Source: Cellulomonas fimi (lineage in GTDB: Bacteria; Actinomycetota; Actinomycetes; Actinomycetales; Cellulomonadaceae). From it: 64,000 nucleotides of DNA. Every line of letters starts with the position of its first letter. The first letter of the stretch is position 1. Positions 8,029 to 19,674 of the stretch are shown piece after piece. A model generated the notes under the pieces. It was not told the DNA's origin. It was given only the letters and a program-made list of their open reading frames with translations, and made no database searches. Location: assembly GCF_012952065.1 (NCBI RefSeq), contig NZ_JABCJJ010000009.1:62001-126000 (forward strand). Reading direction: 5' to 3'. A program made the translations under genes and the position numbers.

Positions 8029-10275
8029 TCAGTGCGTGATCGCGAGCTTGTCGTACAGCCGGCGCATGAAGCGCGGGGCCCACCAGTTCCGCCGTCCGAG
8101 CAACGTCATGGTCGCGGGGACGAGCAGGAGACGCACGATCGTCGCGTCGATGAGCACCGCGACGGCGAGCGAGAAGCCGACCTCCTTGATCACCAGCAGC
8201 TTGCCGAACACGAACCCGGTGAACACGACGATGATGATCGCCGCGGCGGACGTGATGATGCGGCCCGAGCGCTGGAGACCCAGCCGGACGGCGTCGTCGT
8301 TCGAGTACCCCGCGTCGTGCAGCTCCTTGATCCGGGACAGCAGGAACACCTCGTAGTCCATCGCCAGCCCGAAGGCGAACGCGACGACGAGCGCCACGAC
8401 GTACGTCTCGATCCCGCCCGTCGAGGTGAACTGCAGCAAGCCCGACAGGTTGCCGTCCTGGAAGACCCACACCAGCACGCCGAGCGACGCGGCGAGCGAG
8501 AGCAGGTTCGTCAGCAGGGCCTTGACCGGGATCACGACCGAGCCGGTCATCAGGAACAGCAGCACGAACGTGGCGAGCACCACGATTCCACCCGCCCACG
8601 GCAGCCGGTCCACGAGAGCGTCGGTGAAGTCGATCTGTCCGGCTGCCTGACCGGTGACCCACGTCGGGAACCCGGGGTCCAGCCCGCGGACCGCCAGCAC
8701 CGTGTCGGCGGCGACGGGACCGCCGGGGTCGTCGGTGTCCGGGCGCACGCCGATCATCACGGCGGACCCGATCGGGATCGGCGTGTCGACCGAGGCCACG
8801 TCGTCGAGCCCCTCGAGCTCACCGACCCAGGCGCTGGCGTCGGCCAGCGTCGTCTCCGCGACGACGACGACCGCGGGAGAGGTCGAGGCGGGGTAGTTCT
8901 CGGCGAGCGCCTCGACGTAGTCGCGCTGGGCGCTCCCCGCGGGCAGCAGCTCGGTGGTCGAGTTGCGCAGCTGCAGGTGGGTGAGCGGCAGGGCGAGGAC
9001 CCCGAGCAGTGCGACCACCCCGAGCAGGACCCACCAGGGGTGCCGCTGGACCCGGGCGGCCAGCCGCGAGAACGCTCCCTCCTCGGACTGCACATCCGCC
9101 GTGCGCGCGAGGACCGCCCGCAGGAAGGGCACGCGGCTGATCAGCCCGGGCCGGATGAGCCGACGGCCGAAGAGCACGAGCATCGCCGGGACCAGCGTGA
9201 GCGCGGTCGCGACGGCGACGAGGATCACGGCGACCCCGGCCGTGCCGAAGGCCCGCAGGATCTCGGGCCGGAACACGATGAGGCCCGAGATCGAGATCGC
9301 GACGGTCAGGGCCGAGAACGCGACGGTCCGGCCCGCCGTCGCCATGGTCGTGACCAGGGCCGTGGTGACCGCGCCGTCACCGCGCCGTCGACGCGTGCGC
9401 TGACCGTCGTCGTCGTTCACCAGGTGGTGCAGCTCCTCGCGGAACCGGGACACGATGAGCAGCCCGTAGTCGATCGACAGCCCCAGGCCCAGGATCGTCA
9501 CGACGTTGACGACCGACGACTCGAGCTCGATGAGGTACGAGAAGCCCAGCAGCGACCCGAGCCCGCCGGCGATCGACGCGATCGCGCCCACCATCGGCAT
9601 CGAGGCCGCGAGGAAGCCGCCGAAGACGAGCACCATCACGAGCAGCGCGATGGGCAGTGCGATCGCCTCGCCGGTCGTGAGGTCCTCCTCAACCTGGTCG
9701 GTGATCGCCTCGACGATGAGCGACGTGCCCCCGACGACGCCGGTCGCGTCGGGAGCCACGGTCGCGAGGTCGGCGGGCGCCTGGTCGAGCCGCTGCTCGA
9801 CCGCGGTCAGCGCGTCCTCCTCGGCCCGCTCCGCGAGGCCCGGTTCCAGCTCGACGACGACGAGGAAGCCCTGTCCGTCCTGGGCGAGCAGGGGGGCGGC
9901 AGCAGGGTTCGCGGGCCCGTCGGGGAGCAGGAACGGGTCGATCACGGTCGCGACGCCCGGGATGTCGGCGAGGTCGCGGTGGAGCGGCGCGAGCGCCTCG
10001 GTGACACCGCCGGTCTCGGCCGGGACGCCGTCGACCGCGAGCGTCAGCTGTGCGCCCTGGACCGACGCCTCGCGCAGCAGCTGCGAGCCGCGTTCGCTCT
10101 CCGAGCCCGGGACGTTCGGCTCGCCCGACGTGAGGCGGTCGAAGAGGTTCTCGCCGTGGACGCCGAAGACGGCGAGGCCGAACCCGAGCACGGTAAGGAC
10201 GATCCAGACGCCGACGGTGCGTAGCGGGTGGCGGGCGACGCGACGACCGAGGCTCTCGAACACGCGGGCCAGCAT
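8029..10275 (-). CDS. MMPL/RND-family membrane transporter
   Basis: Protein of 748 residues with the MMPL plan: an N-terminal transmembrane helix (about 20-40), a periplasm-type loop, a block of five to six helices, then the pattern repeated (second helix near 350, second loop, second helix block to about 720). An RND-like SIDYGLLIVSRFREEL segment and its counterpart AMDYEVFLLSRIKEL carry the Asp-Tyr pair of the proton relay. Such proteins export lipids, siderophores or drugs by proton-motive force. The substrate is unknown here: there is no neighbouring lipid or regulator gene. It is first in a minus-strand run with the small membrane protein. Confidence 0.88.
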   Translation of the reverse strand: MLARVFESLGRRVARHPLRTVGVWIVLTVLGFGLAVFGVHGENLFDRLTSGEPNVPGSESERGSQLLREASVQGAQLTLAVDGVPAETGGVTEALAPLHRDLADIPGVATVIDPFLLPDGPANPAAAPLLAQDGQGFLVVVELEPGLAERAEEDALTAVEQRLDQAPADLATVAPDATGVVGGTSLIVEAITDQVEEDLTTGEAIALPIALLVMVLVFGGFLAASMPMVGAIASIAGGLGSLLGFSYLIELESSVVNVVTILGLGLSIDYGLLIVSRFREELHHLVNDDDGQRTRRRRGDGAVTTALVTTMATAGRTVAFSALTVAISISGLIVFRPEILRAFGTAGVAVILVAVATALTLVPAMLVLFGRRLIRPGLISRVPFLRAVLARTADVQSEEGAFSRLAARVQRHPWWVLLGVVALLGVLALPLTHLQLRNSTTELLPAGSAQRDYVEALAENYPASTSPAVVVVAETTLADASAWVGELEGLDDVASVDTPIPIGSAVMIGVRPDTDDPGGPVAADTVLAVRGLDPGFPTWVTGQAAGQIDFTDALVDRLPWAGGIVVLATFVLLFLMTGSVVIPVKALLTNLLSLAASLGVLVWVFQDGNLSGLLQFTSTGGIETYVVALVVAFAFGLAMDYEVFLLSRIKELHDAGYSNDDAVRLGLQRSGRIITSAAAIIIVVFTGFVFGKLLVIKEVGFSLAVAVLIDATIVRLLLVPATMTLLGRRNWWAPRFMRRLYDKLAITH

Positions 10276-10447
10276 CGCAGGTCAGTCGAGCGCGCGGCCA
10301 TCCGGCAGCGGGTGACTGTGGCCACGTGGGCGCCGTGTTCCGACGGCGTCGAGACCTGCAGCGAGGTGGACGTCCAGCGCGACGGCGTGGCTGAGGGCGA
10401 GGCCGACGCTGCCGTCGACGCTGGGCTCGCGTGACGGAGGGCCTGCG

Positions 10448-10453
10448 TACGCT
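10448..10453 (+). promoter_or_regulatory. -10 element of rarA (leaderless)
   Basis: TACGCT ends 6 nt before the rarA ATG, and there is no Shine-Dalgarno. This is the spacing expected for a leaderless actinobacterial transcript. No convincing -35 hexamer is visible. Confidence 0.5.
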
Positions 10454-10459
10454 CGGGCC

Positions 10460-11941
10460 ATGGACCTGTTCGACGCGGCGACCTCGACCGCCTCGGGGCT
10501 GCCCGCCACGGGCCCCGGCGCGCCGCTCGCCGTCCGCATGCGGCCCGCCTCGCTCGACGAGGTCGCCGGGCAGGACCACCTGCTCGTCCCGGGCTCTCCG
10601 CTGCGGCGTCTGGTCGAGCCCGCCGACGAGGCGTCGCGCCGCGCGGCTCCGACCTCCGTCGTCCTGTGGGGACCCCCGGGCACGGGCAAGACGACGCTCG
10701 CCTACCTCATCGCCGCGACGTCGGGCCGGCGGTTCGTCGAGCTCTCGGCCGTGACGGCGGGGGTCAAGGACGTGCGCGCGGTCATCGACGACGCACGCCG
10801 GCGGCTCGCGACCGGCGCCGGGGAGACCGTCCTGTTCATCGACGAGGTGCACCGGTTCACCAAGGCCCAGCAGGACGCGCTCCTGCCGAGCGTGGAGAAC
10901 CGCTGGGTCACCCTGGTGGCCGCGACGACCGAGAACCCGAGCTTCTCGGTGATCTCGCCGCTGCTCTCGCGCTCGCTGCTGCTGACCCTGCGGCCGCTCG
11001 GGACCGACGCCGTCCGCGACCTCGTGCGGCGCGCGGTCGCCGACGAGCGCGGGCTGGGGGGGACGGTCGTGCTCGACGACGCGGCCGAGGAGCACCTGCT
11101 GCGGCTCGCCGGCGGGGACGCGCGCAAGGCGCTGACGATCCTCGAGGCGGCCGCGGGGGCGGCCCTGTCCGAGGGCGAGTCGGCGTCGGCAGGAGCAGCG
11201 GGGTCGGACGGGGCGGGGTCGTCGGACGGGGCGGGGTTGTCGGACGGAGCGGGGTCGTCGGCGGGAGAGGCGCCGCGGGACGGAGCAGCGCCGCGGGACG
11301 GTCGCGCCGTCGTCGACCTCGAGACCATGGAACGCGCGATCGACGTCGCCGCAGTCCGGTACGACCGTGACGGGGACCAGCACTACGACGTGATCAGCGC
11401 CTTCATCAAGTCGATGCGCGGCTCGGACGTCGACGCGTCGCTGCACTACCTCGCGCGCATGATCGCCGCGGGGGAGGACCCGCGCTTCATCGCGCGCCGG
11501 ATCGTCATCGCCGCCGCGGAGGACGTCGGGATGGCGGACCCGAGCGCACTGCAGACGGCGGTCGCGGCCGCCCAGGCCGTCGCGCTCATCGGCATGCCGG
11601 AGGCGAGCCTGATCCTGGCCGAGGCCGTGGTCCACCTCGCGACCGCACCGAAGTCGAACGCGGCCTACACGGGGATCCAGGCGGCGCTCGCCGACGTGCG
11701 CGCCGGGCGGATCGGCTCCGTGCCGGCGCACCTGCGCGACGCGCACTACGCGGGGGCGCAGAAGATCGGGCACGGCAAGGGCTACACCTACTCGCACGAC
11801 GAACCGCACGCCGTCGCCGCGCAGCAGTACCTCCCGGACGAGCTGGTCGGCACGCGCTACTACACCCCGAGCGACCGCGGCTACGAGCGCTCGGTCGCCG
11901 AACGCCTGGACCGCATCCGCTCGATCCTCGACTCCCGCTGA
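10460..11941 (+). CDS. rarA: Replication-associated recombination protein A (AAA+ ATPase)
   Basis: RarA/MgsA homologue of 493 residues, an AAA+ clamp-loader-like ATPase that acts at stalled replication forks. Visible are the N-terminal MDLFD (an SSB-like start typical of the family), Walker [12 protein letters not shown] (about 72-82), Walker [10 protein letters not shown], sensor 1 ATTENPSF, and the C-terminal MgsA region with a GMPEA segment and an [11 protein letters not shown] segment. An unusual insertion at about residues 244-283 is a Ser/Asp/Gly/Ala repeat (SDGAGS units) encoded by an 18-bp tandem repeat. It sits between the lid and the C-terminal domain and looks like a flexible linker. 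The ATG at 10460 has a -10 element directly before it. Confidence 0.95.
   Translation: MDLFDAATSTASGLPATGPGAPLAVRMRPASLDEVAGQDHLLVPGSPLRRLVEPADEASRRAAPTSVVLWGPPGTGKTTLAYLIAATSGRRFVELSAVTAGVKDVRAVIDDARRRLATGAGETVLFIDEVHRFTKAQQDALLPSVENRWVTLVAATTENPSFSVISPLLSRSLLLTLRPLGTDAVRDLVRRAVADERGLGGTVVLDDAAEEHLLRLAGGDARKALTILEAAAGAALSEGESASAGAAGSDGAGSSDGAGLSDGAGSSAGEAPRDGAAPRDGRAVVDLETMERAIDVAAVRYDRDGDQHYDVISAFIKSMRGSDVDASLHYLARMIAAGEDPRFIARRIVIAAAEDVGMADPSALQTAVAAAQAVALIGMPEASLILAEAVVHLATAPKSNAAYTGIQAALADVRAGRIGSVPAHLRDAHYAGAQKIGHGKGYTYSHDEPHAVAAQQYLPDELVGTRYYTPSDRGYERSVAERLDRIRSILDSR
11199..11302 (+). repeat. In-frame 18-bp tandem repeat in rarA
   Basis: Degenerate 18-bp units (core TCGGACGGGGCGGGG) repeat in frame and encode SDGAG-type linker peptide, followed by two CGCCGCGGGACGG units. 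The length is a multiple of three per unit, so unit gain or loss would keep rarA open. Confidence 0.8.
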
Positions 11942-12003
11942 ACCGACCCGGGTTGTGACGGGGGTACGGGACCTTCGTGCTGTTTCGCGCGCCGATTCGT
12001 CCC

Positions 12004-12924
12004 TCAACCGCGTCGTCCGACCTCGGCCCGGAGCCGGGTCAGGGCGGCGACGACCTGCCGGACCACAGCGTCGGGTCGCCGGGTCAGATCGCTCCACGTG
12101 AACCGCAGCACGGTGTACCCGGCACCGACCAGCCGGTTCTGGCGATCGCGATCGGCCTGGAACTTCTCGCGTCCGTGGAACTCGAACCCGTCGACCTCGA
12201 TCACGAGCCGCTCGGCGGGGAACAGCACGTCGGCGCGTCCGATGATCCCGGCCCCGTCGACGACCCTCTCGTTGGCGCACCAGCCGCTGAGGTGTGCGCC
12301 GCGCAGGAGCTCGTGCAGCCGGCGCTCGGCGGGCCCGAGCGCTCCGTTCCGGGTCTCCTCGACGACACGCCGACGTCGCGGGTTGCCGCGGCGTCCACGC
12401 TGCGCCTCGACGCTCGCCTCGAGGTCGGCGTGCGTGAGGTGCCCGCGGGTCAGGGACCAGGCCACGAGCCCGTCCGCGGCTGCCTCCGGGAGCCAGCCCA
12501 GGCAGTCGACGATCGTCCGGCGGTGGGTCGTGACCTGCGCCTGTCCGATGCGCACCACGTCGGCGCTCGCCAGGGGCACGCGGTGACCCTGGAGGTTGAG
12601 CCGCGGCCGACGATGGTCCGGGACGACGACGTGGAGCACCGGATCAGCCGGGACGGGGAGCCGGTGGGCGGTGGCGGCCGTGGTGAGACACGCGACGCCG
12701 TCGGGCCAGGTCAGCCATGCGGCGTGCACGCGTGCCCACGCGTCGAGCTCGGTGCCGTCGAGCGCCAACGCGCTGCCGGCGACGCGCCTCCAGATGCCCG
12801 TGTCGCGCCGTCGGCGGACCTGCGCCGCCGTCATGCCCTCCAGGATCGCCTGCCGGGCGGTGAAGACGCCGCCCTGCGCACGGGCCACCTGGGGCGACCA
12901 GTTCCGTGGCAGGCGTGAGGTCAT
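12004..12924 (-). CDS. AbiEi-like / DUF559 domain protein
   Basis: Protein of about 306 residues. The N-terminal part (VARAQGGVFTARQAILEGMTAAQVRRR) resembles the winged-helix of AbiEi-type antitoxins. The C-terminal part is DUF559, a Vsr-like PD-(D/E)XK nuclease fold (GRADVLFPAERLVIEVDG, then DRDRQNRLVGAGYTVLRFTWSDL). D and E residues of IEVDG match the likely catalytic core. Such proteins are frequent, patchy singletons in Micrococcales with no proven role. There is no partner toxin gene next door. The stop codon lies in a GAGGG repeat arm, and two full repeats lie upstream. A start at 13023 is open but gives an unlikely extension; ATG 12924 gives the usual length. Confidence 0.75.
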   Translation of the reverse strand: MTSRLPRNWSPQVARAQGGVFTARQAILEGMTAAQVRRRRDTGIWRRVAGSALALDGTELDAWARVHAAWLTWPDGVACLTTAATAHRLPVPADPVLHVVVPDHRRPRLNLQGHRVPLASADVVRIGQAQVTTHRRTIVDCLGWLPEAAADGLVAWSLTRGHLTHADLEASVEAQRGRRGNPRRRRVVEETRNGALGPAERRLHELLRGAHLSGWCANERVVDGAGIIGRADVLFPAERLVIEVDGFEFHGREKFQADRDRQNRLVGAGYTVLRFTWSDLTRRPDAVVRQVVAALTRLRAEVGRRG

Positions 12925-13040
12925 GACCCCGAGGGTGGCGATCGTCGGACGGTCGAGTCCCTCCCCGCCCACGCCGTTGTGCACGCGGCGGACGCCAGCC
13001 TTCCCTGTGGGCGGCTCGAGCACCGGAGACCCGGCGACGG

Positions 13041-13086
13041 GTCGAGGGAGGAATGTGTCACTGGACGATCACAAGCGTCCCTCAAC
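13041..13086 (+). repeat. 46-bp palindromic repeat, copy 1
   Basis: Begins GTCGAGGGA and ends TCCCTCAAC, which pair as imperfect terminal inverted arms; the centre reads GGAATGTGTCACTGGACG and onwards. It shares 41-42 of 46 positions with copy 2 by eye. Confidence 0.8.
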
Positions 13087-13145
13087 GCAGCCGGCGGTGG
13101 AGGGCCGCGACGCAGGACGCCGCCGCCGGGCGGGCGGCGGGACCG

Positions 13146-13191
13146 GTCGAGGGAGGAATGTGTCACTGGACGAGCAGAAGTGTCCCTCAAC
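13146..13191 (+). repeat. 46-bp palindromic repeat, copy 2
   Basis: Same orientation as copy 1 and exactly 105 bp further on. The 28-base left part is nearly identical (one mismatch) and the right arm TCCCTCAAC is intact. The 59 bp between copies is GC-rich and not itself repeated. Confidence 0.8.
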
Positions 13192-13438
13192 CGCGGCGGG
13201 TTGGGGGGAGCGGGCGAGGGGCGGGCAGGAAGGGGGAGCGGGCGTCGACGGCGGGCGGCGGTGCGGGGGGTCTGGTCGCTTGCGGTAAGGTGGACGGGTT
13301 GTCCGGGGGTCTGTGGGCCCGCGGACCGCCGCCTGGGGCCTTAGCCGCGCACGCGAACGCTGCGCATCGGTCGGCCCCACGCTCGCCGGAACCTCTCCGT
13401 CGCGGGTGTGACGTCCACAACGACAGGAAGTATCGCTC

Positions 13439-14065
13439 GTGAGCAGTGTGACCCGTGCGCGCCGTCAGGTGCGCCTCTCCCGCGCCCTGGGGCTGGCCCT
13501 CACCCCCAAGGCCGTCAAGCACTTCGAGAAGCGTCCGTACCCCCCGGGCGAGCACGGCCGGGCCCGTCGCCGCACCGAGTCGGACTACGCCGTCCGGCTG
13601 CGCGAGAAGCAGCGTCTGCGCGCCCAGTACGGCATCCGCGAGAAGCAGATGACGCGCGTGTTCGAGGACGCCCGCAAGGAGGCCGGCCTGACCGGTGAGT
13701 CGCTGGTCGAGCTGCTCGAGATGCGCCTCGACGCGCTCGTGCTGCGCGCCGGCTTCGCCCGGACGATCCTCCAGGCGCGCCAGGCGGTCGTGCACCGCCA
13801 CATCCTGGTCGACGGCAAGATCGTCGACCGCCCGTCCTTCCGCGTGAAGCCGGGCCAGACGCTCCAGGTCAAGCCGAAGAGCCAGGCCACCGTGCCGTTC
13901 CAGGTCGCCGCCGCCGGCGCGCACCGCGACGTGCTCCCGGCCGTCCCGGGCTACCTCGAGGTGTCGCTCGAGAAGCTGAGCGCCGTCCTGACGCGTCGCC
14001 CCAAGCGTGTCGAGGTCCCGGTCACGTGCGAGGTCCAGCTGGTCGTCGAGTACTACGCCCGCTGA
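13439..14065 (+). CDS. rpsD: 30S ribosomal protein S4
   Basis: S4 of 208 residues, a primary 16S rRNA-binding protein that nucleates 30S assembly. The FEKRPYPPGEHGR segment near residue 25 and the S4 RNA-binding domain (about residues 95-160, RLDALVLRAGFARTILQARQ) identify it. It lacks cysteines in the N-terminal region, so it is a zinc-free form. It stands alone rather than in an S13-S11-S4 operon. The GTG start is preceded by GACAGGAAG. A strong hairpin terminator follows. Confidence 0.97.
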   Translation: MSSVTRARRQVRLSRALGLALTPKAVKHFEKRPYPPGEHGRARRRTESDYAVRLREKQRLRAQYGIREKQMTRVFEDARKEAGLTGESLVELLEMRLDALVLRAGFARTILQARQAVVHRHILVDGKIVDRPSFRVKPGQTLQVKPKSQATVPFQVAAAGAHRDVLPAVPGYLEVSLEKLSAVLTRRPKRVEVPVTCEVQLVVEYYAR

Positions 14066-14082
14066 CCCACCCCGCTCCACGG

Positions 14083-14126
14083 AACGCCCCGCTCGCACCG
14101 GTACCGGCCGCGAGCGGGGCGTTCTG
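14083..14126 (+). terminator. Hairpin terminator after rpsD
   Basis: Perfect 14-bp inverted repeat: AACGCCCCGCTCGC (14083-14096) and GCGAGCGGGGCGTT (14110-14123) around a 13-nt loop. There is a very short T run only, as is common in high-GC Gram-positives. Confidence 0.85.
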
Positions 14127-14223
14127 GCATCCGGGTAGTGTTTCCCCGGCCTGCACGACGCCCGGGATTCCGGGCCGAGCAGCGACGCATCCGGCGTCGG
14201 CGGGCGGTCGCGGAGGAGCAGAC

Positions 14224-14592
14224 ATGTCGGTGGGAGACATCGCGGGACTGATCGCGGCGATCGCGTTCGTCCTGCTCGTCGGGGTGCTCGCGGTGCCCCT
14301 CGTGAAGCTGGGGCGCGTGCTCGACGAGGCCCGCACCTCGGTCAAGGAGCTCACGGACCACTCGGTGCCGATCCTGGACGAGGCGGCCGCGACCGTCGCC
14401 TCGACGAACGCACAGCTCGCGAACGTCGACACCGTCACGACCGCTGCCGCGCACATGAGCGAGAACCTGTCCGCGCTGACGTCGCTGTTCGCCGCGACGG
14501 TCGGCGGCCCGATGGTCAAGGTCGCCGCCTTCTCCTACGCCGTCCGACGCGCGTTCGGCGGGCTGACGGGTGACCGCGGGTCGTCGCGATGA
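14224..14592 (+). CDS. DUF948 family membrane protein
   Basis: Small protein of 122 residues with one N-terminal transmembrane helix (about residues 6-28) and a helical, coiled-coil-prone region after it (LGRVLDEARTSVKELTDHSVPILDEA), the DUF948 pattern. The role is unknown; it is usually found just upstream of alaS in Actinobacteria together with the next gene. The ATG at 14224 has a GGAGGAG ribosome site about 6 nt upstream. It overlaps the next gene by 4 bp (ATGA). Confidence 0.85.
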   Translation: MSVGDIAGLIAAIAFVLLVGVLAVPLVKLGRVLDEARTSVKELTDHSVPILDEAAATVASTNAQLANVDTVTTAAAHMSENLSALTSLFAATVGGPMVKVAAFSYAVRRAFGGLTGDRGSSR

Positions 14593-15053
14593 AGCGCCTG
14601 TTCTGGGTCGGGGTCGGCGCCACCCTGGCCGTGGTGGCGATCCGCAAGGTCGGCATGCTGGTCGACCAGCACACCCCGCGCGGCGTCACGCAGGCTGTCG
14701 GCGTCGTCGGCGGCCTGGCCGGCGCGCTCCGTACCGCGAAGGTCGAGTTCGAGGCCGGACTGGCGGAGCGTGAGGCGACGCTGCGCCACGAGCTCCTGGG
14801 CGACGTCGATCTCGACGCCGCCCGGACACGTGTCGACGCGTGGCGGGCCGAGCGGGGTGCCGAGGCCGAGCGGGGTGCCGGCGCCGAGCGGGGTGCCGGC
14901 GCAAAGCGGGGTGCCGGCGCCGACGCGGGCGTGCCCGTGCCCCCGCCGGTCCCCGCCACCGGCCGCCGCCGCCCCGGGAAGCACGCGGGCGCAACCGACG
15001 CCCACGGCGTCCCGCAGGACCCGGACGACGGCGAGCTCGGCTACTCGTTCTAG
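14589..15053 (+). CDS. DUF6167-like small protein
   Basis: Protein of 154 residues with a short hydrophobic N-terminus (about residues 3-20), a conserved-looking middle (VDQHTPRGVTQAVG, then ALRTAKVEFEAGLAEREATLR) and a low-complexity tail. It matches my memory of the DUF6167 family encoded between DUF948 and alaS. The tail contains four 18-bp repeat units encoding AERGAG, then a Pro-rich stretch. It is coupled to the upstream gene by an ATGA overlap. Function unknown. Confidence 0.75.
   Translation: MKRLFWVGVGATLAVVAIRKVGMLVDQHTPRGVTQAVGVVGGLAGALRTAKVEFEAGLAEREATLRHELLGDVDLDAARTRVDAWRAERGAEAERGAGAERGAGAKRGAGADAGVPVPPPVPATGRRRPGKHAGATDAHGVPQDPDDGELGYSF
14847..14921 (+). repeat. In-frame 18-bp tandem repeat
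   Basis: Four near-identical 18-bp units (core GCCGAGCGGGGTGCCGGC) encode AERGAG-type repeats in the tail of the DUF6167-like protein. Confidence 0.85.
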
Positions 15054-15077
15054 CCCGCGCCTCGTTCTAGCCCGCGC
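15044..15077 (+). repeat. 17-bp tandem duplication across a stop codon
   Basis: CTCGTTCTAGCCCGCGC occurs twice without spacing (15044-15060 and 15061-15077). The first copy contains the TAG stop of the DUF6167-like gene; the second lies in the spacer before alaS. Confidence 0.9.
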
Positions 15078-15209
15078 AGCCGCGCCGACTGCGCCGCCCC
15101 GATCCACCGGCCCGCCGCCGCCCACGACCACTCCCGCGACGCGACCGCACCCCCCACGGGCGGCCCGCCGACCAGGAACACGCACCGCCCGACACACCGT
15201 GAGGTAGAC

Positions 15210-17894
<2,685 letters not shown>

Positions 17895-17908
17895 TCGCGG
17901 GCGCCACG

Positions 17909-18448
17909 ATGAGCACGCAGTCCGGTCACACGCACACGTCGGTGGTGCGCGGGTCCCGCCTGGGCGTCGACCACGGCGCCGTCCGCGTGGGTCTCGCCGC
18001 GAGCGACCCCGACGGTCTGGTCGCGACACCGGTCGGGACGCTCGAGGCCGCGTCCTCGCTCGCGCGGATCGCCGCGGAGGTCGCGGAGCGGTCGGCGGCG
18101 GTCGTCTACGTCGGGTTGCCCCGACACCTCTCGGGCGCGGAAGGCGCGGCGGCGGAGGCGGCGCGGACGTACGCTGGGGCGCTGGCGACATCGATCGCGC
18201 CCGTCCCGGTTCGCCTCCTGGACGAGCGCATGAGTACGGTGTCCGCGCACCAGGCGTTGCACGCGGCGGGCCGCGCGGGGCGGCGCCACCGGCAGGTCGT
18301 CGACCAGGCGGCCGCGGTGGTGATCCTGCAGTCGGCCCTGGAGGCGGAACGTTCGACGGGTCTGCGGCCCGGTGAGCTGGTCGAGGCCGACCGGATCCCG
18401 GCGCCCGGTCCGGGCACGGCACACGACGGCGAGACGACGGAGCGGTGA
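17909..18448 (+). CDS. ruvX: Holliday junction resolvase-like RuvX (YqgF)
   Basis: RNase H-fold protein of 179 residues of the YqgF/RuvX family. The first strand GVDHGAVRVGLA carries the first catalytic Asp, VVYVGLPRHLSG is the second strand region, and LLDERMSTVSA with VDQAAAVVILQ gives the further acidic residues. It may process 16S rRNA precursor or Holliday junctions. It follows alaS by 14 bp and overlaps the first possible mltG start. Confidence 0.92.
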   Translation: MSTQSGHTHTSVVRGSRLGVDHGAVRVGLAASDPDGLVATPVGTLEAASSLARIAAEVAERSAAVVYVGLPRHLSGAEGAAAEAARTYAGALATSIAPVPVRLLDERMSTVSAHQALHAAGRAGRRHRQVVDQAAAVVILQSALEAERSTGLRPGELVEADRIPAPGPGTAHDGETTER

Positions 18449-18525
18449 CAGTGCGAGACGAGCACGTGGGAGAGCGACCGGCGGGCATGCAGTGGCCGGC
18501 GGTCCAGAGCGGAGGGTCGACCGTC

Positions 18526-19674
18526 GTGAGCGAGCTGTTCCCCGACCAGACCACGCGTGCGGGGGACCACGCCGAGCCGCAACGGACCCGTCGGCGGTCC
18601 GAGACCAAGGCCAAGAAGCGCAAGCAGCGCCGCCGCCGCACCATCGCGGCGGTGATCATCAGCCTCCTCCTGCTCGGGGGGGCGGGCTACGTCGTCGTCG
18701 GCTTCGTGAGCGACCTGCCGTTCTTCGGAGGAGACTCGTCCGCGCAGACCGTGACCGACTTCCCCGGGCCGGGGCACGGCAGCGTCCAGGTGGTGGTCAA
18801 CCCGGGTGACCCGGGCGCCGCGATCGGCGCGACGCTCGTCGAGGCGGGCGTGGTGGCGTCGCAGAAGGCGTTCACCGCGGCCCACACGGCCAACCCGAAC
18901 GCCGCCTCGATCCAGCCCGGCACGTACGAGCTCATGCTCGAGATGCGCGCCTCCGACGCCGTGGCGGCGCTCCTCGACTCGACCCGCCGCGTGTCCTACA
19001 AGGTGACCGTGCCGGAGGGACTGACGGCGAACCAGATCCTGGAGCGGGTGTCGTCCGTGACCACCATCCCGGTGGCGGACCTGCAGGCGGCCGCCGTGGA
19101 CCCCACGGCCGGGCTGCCGGCCGAGGCCGGCGGGAACATGGAGGGCTGGCTGTTCCCGGCGACCTACCAGTTCGAGCCCGGCTCGACGGCGCAGACGATC
19201 GTCGCGCAGATGATCGCGAAGACCGTCGAGGTGCTGGACAACGCCGGGGTGCCGGCCGACGCGCGGCAGACGGTGCTCGTCAAGGCCTCGCTGGTCGAGC
19301 GCGAGGGTCGCCTCCCCGAGGACCGCGCCAAGATCGCCCAGGCGATCGAGAACCGCCTCGACCGGGAGATGAAGCTGGACATCGACGCGGCCCTCGCGTA
19401 CGGGCTCGGCAAGCCGGGCACCGGCCTGACGAACGCCGACAAGGAGACCGACAGCCCGTACAACCTGTACCGCGTGCTCGGCCTGCCGCCGACGCCGATC
19501 GCCTCACCCGGCGAGAGCTCCATCCAGGCCGTCATGAACCCGACGCCCGGCGACTGGCTGTTCTGGGTCACGGTGAACCTCGACACGGGCGAGACGCTCT
19601 TCGCGAACACGCTCGCCGAGCACAACGTCAACGTGCAGCAGCTGCGCAAGTGGCAGGCCGAGAACCCCGGGTGA
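18526..19674 (+). CDS. mltG: Endolytic murein transglycosylase
   Basis: MltG/YceG family of about 382 residues: a basic cytoplasmic N-terminus, one transmembrane helix (about residues 40-63), a LysM-like region and the YceG catalytic domain with the active-site Glu in VKASLVEREG. It cuts nascent glycan strands at the membrane, helping to set peptidoglycan length. I chose GTG 18526 because a GGAGGG ribosome site lies 9 nt upstream; a start at GTG 18445 overlapping the ruvX stop is also open. It overlaps aroE by 4 bp. Confidence 0.93.
   Translation: MSELFPDQTTRAGDHAEPQRTRRRSETKAKKRKQRRRRTIAAVIISLLLLGGAGYVVVGFVSDLPFFGGDSSAQTVTDFPGPGHGSVQVVVNPGDPGAAIGATLVEAGVVASQKAFTAAHTANPNAASIQPGTYELMLEMRASDAVAALLDSTRRVSYKVTVPEGLTANQILERVSSVTTIPVADLQAAAVDPTAGLPAEAGGNMEGWLFPATYQFEPGSTAQTIVAQMIAKTVEVLDNAGVPADARQTVLVKASLVEREGRLPEDRAKIAQAIENRLDREMKLDIDAALAYGLGKPGTGLTNADKETDSPYNLYRVLGLPPTPIASPGESSIQAVMNPTPGDWLFWVTVNLDTGETLFANTLAEHNVNVQQLRKWQAENPG

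Larger units (their letters stand above)
12925..13438. other. Non-coding stretch between the DUF559 gene and rpsD
   Basis: This 514-bp gap carries no convincing gene. Its left part contains the upstream side of the DUF559 gene and two 46-bp palindromic repeats spaced 105 bp apart. Its right part, from about 13200, should hold the rpsD promoter and leader; a TAAGGT -10-like hexamer (13286-13291) would give a leader of about 140 nt. Short open frames here do not resemble proteins. Confidence 0.6.

Noticed and set aside
10276-10459. A gene in the gap between the MMPL gene and rarA
   Set aside because: Open frames here give no recognisable protein, have no ribosome site and vanish into neighbouring coding sequence.
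12925-13023. Longer N-terminus of the DUF559 protein starting at 13023
   Set aside because: The added residues (GKAGVRRVHNGVGG type) do not resemble AbiEi N-termini, whereas ATG 12924 begins directly before the conserved region.
13087-13145. CRISPR-like array formed by the two 46-bp repeats and a 59-bp spacer
   Set aside because: Only two repeats, a longer spacer than repeat-array norms, a third copy elsewhere and no cas genes.
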